Assembly (NCBI RefSeq): GCF_004210375.1 | Contig: NC_134829.1 | Location: 53,932,107 to 53,996,106 of the forward strand | DNA length: 64,000 nt | From: Tachypleus tridentatus | Lineage: Eukaryota > Arthropoda > Merostomata > Xiphosura > Limulidae | Direction: 5' to 3' | Shown: one piece after another, positions 58,451 through 64,000 of the stretch | How positions within the stretch are numbered: the first letter of the stretch is position 1 | Layout: every line of letters begins with the position of its first letter | Position numbers and translations under genes: made by a program | Notes under the pieces: generated by a model | Told to the model about the DNA's origin: nothing | Seen by the model: only the letters and a program-made list of their open reading frames with translations | Databases searched by the model: none

Positions 58451-60820
58451 TACTATTCCTACTATTTCAAATCAAGTGAGTAAAACTACTGTAATAAATC
58501 TCAAATACCACAATCCTAAGTCGATATCCTATAGTTTAACCATTACCTTTTAATTATTTAGATTAACATTAAAGTATTTCTCCGTAAATGGTGACTCGGC
58601 AAAATATATAAAGATTTAATATCACACCTTTGTTAATTTGTCTCTGACTATGACGAGGCAAATTTTCTTTATCTGCAATCTTTAGTACTTGAACCTATCA
58701 ATTCAACGATGACTTTGCAAATCTAGAATATATTTCATACGCTAAATAATATTGTACCCCCCGCTAGTCCAGCGGTATGTCTCCGGATGTACAACACTAA
58801 TATAAAAAGTTCAATTCTCTTGGGTGGGCTGAGAAATTGTCGTCCAGTTTGGGGGTTGTGCAGTAGGCTAACACCTTACTCACTTAAAGACCAGCTTGTT
58901 GCAGAATCCGCAGCGATTGCGGCCCTGTGTTCCTTCAGGAATCAAGAGGCATAAGTACGTTAAGTAAATAATATTTTTAGGTTTTAAACTAGATAGAAAT
59001 TTATGGCTTTCGTTTCGCATTTTGACTAGTAAGGTGAAGTAAAGAAAACTTCATGAAAGTCAACATATAAAACCGCATTAGACATAGTTGAAATAAACGA
59101 AACTAAACTAAAATATTCATGAAAGTCAACATATATGGCTGCATTAAACGTAGTTTTCGTGTGTTAAGACTAAATCCGGGATTTCGTGGTTTGTAACCGT
59201 CTAATGCGGAAAATGTGTCACACATATTATGAACAAAGTAAAAAGGTGACAGGAAAAACTGTTCTTCAAGCAGACAATAGTCCAAAAATAAAAGAGTACA
59301 TTAATACCATGGTCTCTAAGTCATTAGCTCTACATTATTATCCATCAATTGCCTTTACCGGAAAATTCTAAAAAACTACATAGAATATTTAGCGTTTACA
59401 CCAATCCCCAAAATGTTAAAATTTCTCTCTATCTAAACTGTTCTCTTGATCAGTTTTATGCTATAAAGTTCTCTATTGAGAAAAACCAAAAGATAAAACT
59501 TTCAGCACTTTAGTATAACATAAAGAATTTACATTTACAAGAAAAACAGGAAATAAATATATATCACAAAAGTTTTGTGGTTTTATGTAATGGCCCAATT
59601 GAACAGTCATTAACCTACTGCTGGTAATATATATATATATATATATGTGTGTGTATATACACGCCCAACATAACAGACAATAAAAGGAATCAAGGTAAAA
59701 ACAGTATTTGTGAAGCTTCTAATATTCGACTTTTCCATTATGTCAAACAAAGAAACAAAATTGCTATACAGATATCATTCTACGATTGCCACAGACTTTC
59801 AAATCTAAGATTAAAAGATGGGCAAAAGCACCATTCTTAATTACAATATAAAATTCCCCTGTATTCAAATTAATATAAACACATTAAAAATAAAATCTAA
59901 TTATTTCTGAAATTATTGTAAATTATGTTTTAAGTTTGATAAGTGACCTAAGACTTAATAAATCTTGAAACAAGACATTTATAGCAACAAACAGAACGAC
60001 TCCATATTTTAATAGTATTATCCCAGTCAGTGATTGTCAAAACTGAATAGAAAACTATCCAAAACTTCACACCCAGCAAACTGATTTTCAATAGTTCACA
60101 ATAAGGTAAATGTTTTCAACAATTCATACCCATCTTAATGCTGTTCAAAACTTAACCCTCAACTGAATAATTCTATCTACTTCACAAAAAGTCAAAACTG
60201 AAAGTTCTTCAAGAATGTTTTCGTTTCAAACTTAAATGAGTTTTTTTTTCATAGTTCGTCCTCTGTGAATATTTTACCAATGCTTCATACTTAAGTGAAA
60301 TCTTTCCAACACTTGAATTTTAACAAGGTCTGAAAGTACATGAGACTAAATTCAGGATATTGGGTGGTATGCGAAAGTGTGTCACTGTGTCTACTATAAC
60401 AGTTAAAAATATAAACATGTATTTTTATTATAGGAAATAACTCGATCGTTTCACTTGAAAAACTATAATTTAACATTGACACTGTACCGCCACAAAGATG
60501 CCGAGTTTACAGGAAATTGCAGAAGTACACATGTTCAACACAGTTAATACACTTATCTGTTTACCAAGAGTAACATATCTTCGTCGATATTTCCTCGTTA
60601 AATTCCATGACAGTTTCGCAATGACCACAGAGAAAACAAATTTAACGATCTAAAAACGAACTTTTTATTGCGCATTGTATCATTTTCTATTGTGGTACTT
60701 TGATACTTCACCATATTTATTTAACAATAACTTTACAAATTTCAAATAAGTTTCAAAATTAAACTGGTGTTTGTGTAATTTGAAATAACGAGAAACATCT
60801 TTTACTTTTTCTTTCACAAA
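58451..60820. other. no gene seen
   Basis: AT-rich sequence right of the tRNA array. It contains a family-2 SINE fragment at 58756-58845 and a TA/TG microsatellite at about 59627-59660. Confidence 0.5.
58756..58845 (+). repeat. SINE family 2 fragment
   Basis: CCCCGCTAGTCCAGCGGTAT head, TCTCCGGATGTACAACAC and TTCAATTCTCTTGGGTGGGC. The tail is lost. Confidence 0.7.
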
Positions 60821-60823
60821 AAT

Positions 60824-60970
60824 GGTTTCTTTGTTTTTCACTTTCGCGCAAACCTACAGTAAGGCTACCTGCACTCGCCGTCCCTGATTGTGCAGTGTCA
60901 AACGAAGGCAGATAGTCATCAGTAACAACCGCCACCTCTTGGGATACTCTTTTACCAGCTACTCTCTCAC
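60824..60970 (-). repeat. SINE family 1, degenerate
   Basis: CTTTCGCGCAAACCTACAGT, CGCCGTCCCTGATTGTGCAG and CCGCCACCTCTTGGGATACT match the reversed tail and body. Confidence 0.75.
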
Positions 60971-60974
60971 CTTA

Positions 60975-62800
60975 ATGCTTCTTCATAGTTAAAATAAAGT
61001 GAATAGTTTCAACAATTAAATTTTTATATAGAATGCAAGTCAACGAGACTGATATTTGGAGAGATAAAGAAAGATATCACAGCTTCTGGTATTAGGAAAA
61101 TCAAAATATTTATATACTCTAATAAAGAATTAGATATTGTTACCCCCAAAAAATACACTTTACTTCCAGAGGTGTTGGACGACGAAAACACGGGATTCAG
61201 AAGGCTGGACGGATTGTGTTCCACTTTTATAATTTACTAAAAGTGTTCGTGTTCAGAGTATTGTGGCATTTATAAATTTTACAGAAAAAATTGTCGTAGA
61301 ACTTTTCTCCAACACATTCTAGAGATTACGCCGAAAATGACGTTATAGCACTAAGCAACGAGATTTTGTATTGAATATTATATTGCCATCGTTTTTTGCC
61401 TTATCAAATTTTGACTTTTTATAATAAACTGGTAATTGTGTATAAACTAATCACAAATTTGTTTCAATTTTCTGATAATAAAATAAAAAATCACAAAAAA
61501 TTAAAACCTCCATGAAATCCAAAACATCAGGCCTTATGTGATTCGTGTCTCAAGATTAAATCACAAGATTCGTTGGTTGACTTTTAAAGAAAACCTTTAT
61601 AAATGTTGTTGAACTAAATAATGACGATCAAATTCCACTATAAAACAAAAGATTGTTGATGTGTATAGCTATCCTTCCATCTAGAAATTTTAGGATATTG
61701 TTATATTTATAAGGCATTTTAGTATTCTTAATTTACTACAAACATTTAATTCTTTAAGTAACATTGTGTCAAAGTAGTCAACTTCAGACTAAATTTATCT
61801 TTAATTAGGCTTATGATTTTTAGCTGTTGTGTATAGTGTCAGTCATATAGTCGGCCTAATGAATACTGGCACGAAGATACGTTATGTTCTGGAATAATAG
61901 GCCTATTTCTTAAATATTCTTTATTTACTTGAATCAACGTTTCAATATTACGACTTTATCGGAGATGTTGTAGAACAGATTAGTCGATCAAAATGTTTTG
62001 ATAATAATTAATGTTTTATTTAAGTTTGCTTTACGTTCAAATTCCGTTTCATGCTCTACAGGCCTAAATCTAAAGAAACAAATCTAGACTATAGCTCCAA
62101 CGCTTACTTATATTTCCATAATGGTGTGAAAACAAAAAAATGACATATAAATGACATGTACTAAAAATATAAGGTAATTAAGGAATATTATATGTTGTGG
62201 TATATTATATCTATATTTTGTTTTATAATTACTATGTGTGAAGTCAAAGAAATGACATCGTAAGTGTAATTTTTTTAAGAATATATTTTACGTGTTTATG
62301 TGACATACAATTCTTTTATTCTCGCGTATTAATTCACATTACGTGCGTTACTCTCACAACATATAGGCCTAGTAATACTTTTGTTTTCAAAATTTAGTTC
62401 CCCTGAAAAATACATACTTTACTGTAGAACAACAAATCTTCACAATATTTATATTCATGTTTAATATAAATATGCATTATTATTTCATGCGTTAATAGAA
62501 TGTAAAATTATACCGGATATTTCCGTTTCTTGGTTGTGTTGTTTCTACAACCTTAAAATTATAGCGGGCGCAAAATTCCTCAAGTTTGTTATAATAGTAG
62601 AATCACTAGAATTAAATTATCTAATTTTTTGGAACTTTTCTCTAAAGTAAAATTATTACATTATATTTGTAATGAAAATAACTAATATACCTATAATAAT
62701 ACGCAAGTAAACAGTTACTGACGCTCCATTGTATCGTAAGCTATGATCGAACGTTTGAAGAAGAGATTGTAACTTTTTATCCGGCGGCAGCCTATGATGA
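60975..62800. other. no gene seen
   Basis: AT-rich, no supported coding or RNA gene. Confidence 0.5.
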
Positions 62801-62804
62801 AATA

Positions 62805-62915
62805 AGGCCTGTCATGGTCATGTGGTTAGTGCGCGCTACTTGAAATCCGATCGTTACGGATATCCCCTTCATACTAAACATGGTGGCCCTTTACAGCCGT
62901 GTGGGTGTTATAACT
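62805..62915 (+). repeat. SINE family 1 head, degenerate
   Basis: AGGCCTGTCATGGTCATGTG head, ACTAAACATGGTGGCCCTTT junction and GCCGTGTGGGTGTTATAAC; the rest is missing. Confidence 0.65.
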
Positions 62916-62919
62916 TTTT

Positions 62920-63590
62920 ATCTTTGTTAACAACTGGTACCATTTTCTAAGTTACAGGTTGAGTTGCTTGTATATTATCTTAAATTCAGTTGTCAGTTTA
63001 TAGGATAAGTTTTGTTAAAAATCGAACTCTTGGTATATAAATATTTAGGTTAGATATAAGTAAATAACAAAATTTTTTTAGCAAATCAAGAAAGAAAACT
63101 AATAGCGCATGACCACAGAATCCAATGGACAGTTGATTATAGCCTACTTTGTTGAGTGCTCTATATATGTTATTCTAAATTCGGTACACCATAATTCTAA
63201 CAATAAGACTGGTAAAAACTGGTTTTGTGCACCACCTTGCTTTCCTAGTTCAAAGAACACCGTTAACTCATGACCTCTCTTCTCTGTTAAAATTACAATT
63301 TTACTCAGTACGATATCACTTTAGTTTGGTTATAGCTCTAGTGTTTAGCTGAAATAATATTATAGCTAGTACAGCTTGAAGTACAAGTACAGTATTATAA
63401 TAAATGTTTGTATTAGATTAGTATATTTTTGAAATACGTAAATACATCTGTCTGACACACGAAGCAGTTTACTGGCAAGAGAAGTTCCACTGATAATATA
63501 CTGGATAGTAGTTGTAACAAGAAAGCAAATGAACCTCTGGATAAAGGTGAAATGACAATCATAATATGAATCCTGAAGCAGTACAACAAT
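62920..63590. other. no gene seen
   Basis: AT-rich spacer; no supported gene. Confidence 0.5.
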
Positions 63591-63591
63591 A

Positions 63592-63695
63592 GTTGGCGGG
63601 AACTCATGATAACTAGCTGCCTTCTTTCCAGTTTTTTTACTATTAAATTACAGACACCTAAGGCAAACAACACTCGTGTAAATTTAAACATTAAA
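63592..63695 (+). repeat. SINE family 1 body fragment, degenerate
   Basis: GTTGGCGGGAACTCATGATAAC, CTAGCTGCCTTCTTTCC and CACTCGTGTAAATTTAAAC follow the order of the family body and tail. Confidence 0.6.
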
Positions 63696-64000
63696 AATAA
63701 ATACTGAATATCAAATTGAAAATTTAGAAATTTCTCATCTTATTTCAAATTACACTGTGGTAATGATGATGAATTTTTATACAAAAAATCCGTGTGTTTT
63801 TTTTAAGACACAAACTGTACGTTAGCCTTTTTGCACTAAGTATTGAAAAAATAGAAGTCCACATTCTGATATTATACGACGAAGAATACTGGTGACCAAT
63901 GAATGTTTATACAAGAATTTCATGTAGTTTATTTTATTAATTCAACATCACAACATTGTATTCTTAAAAGCCACTATACTTCTTATATTGATTACTCATT

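Overview
This is a eukaryotic, AT-rich nuclear window. It has spliced genes with GT-AG introns, TATA boxes, AATAAA signals, abundant tRNA-derived SINEs, LINE relics and mariner/Tc1 elements. The commonest repeat, a SINE with a tRNA-Thr-like head, looks to me (from memory only) like repeats seen in horseshoe-crab genomic clones. An arthropod, probably a chelicerate, is therefore my best guess, not a proven assignment. Most of the window is non-coding, and long reading frames are few.

Protein genes. Three related secreted glycine-rich genes lie at 2.3-5.9 kb (minus), 8.6-10.4 kb (plus) and 18.35-19.63 kb (minus). Each has a TATAAATA box 42-60 bases before the ATG. A tiny first coding exon carries only the start codon and 1-4 more codons. 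A phase-0 intron interrupts the signal peptide. One large exon then encodes an acidic linker ending in A(T/S)GY, long Gly-rich runs, and (in the two intact genes) an LAIPI hydrophobic segment, an ITL segment and a C-terminal tryptophan-containing tail ending in D. The first member stops early and its 3' half looks decayed. A fourth small secreted gene (87 aa, two exons) is at 28.3-29.7 kb. These proteins could be cuticle, adhesive or hemocyte (acanthoscurrin-like antimicrobial) proteins; the sequence does not decide.

Tandem array. From 41,221 to about 58,450 there is a head-to-tail array of eight units of about 1.935 kb, each with one minus-strand tRNA-Val(AAC) gene followed by a T-run Pol III terminator. 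Several copies have stem mismatches, and two sequence types are mixed between units in a way that indicates unequal crossing-over or gene conversion. The last unit is interrupted inside its tRNA gene by a 2.4-kb, 5'-truncated L1/Tx1-type LINE.

Repeats. There are about two dozen copies or fragments of the tRNA-Thr-like SINE, many with clear target-site duplications, and about fourteen copies of two shorter tRNA-derived SINE types that share a 3' core motif with it. Other elements are a degenerate Tc1 element, a 407-bp mariner-type MITE, a 468-bp TA-flanked TIR element, an old LINE relic at 13.8-14.96 kb, a perfect 36-bp inverted repeat, and several minisatellites with units of 25-85 bp. No LTR or virus-like element was recognised. 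The flanks 58.5-64 kb and most of 19.6-28 kb and 31.8-41.2 kb hold nothing I can call beyond repeats.
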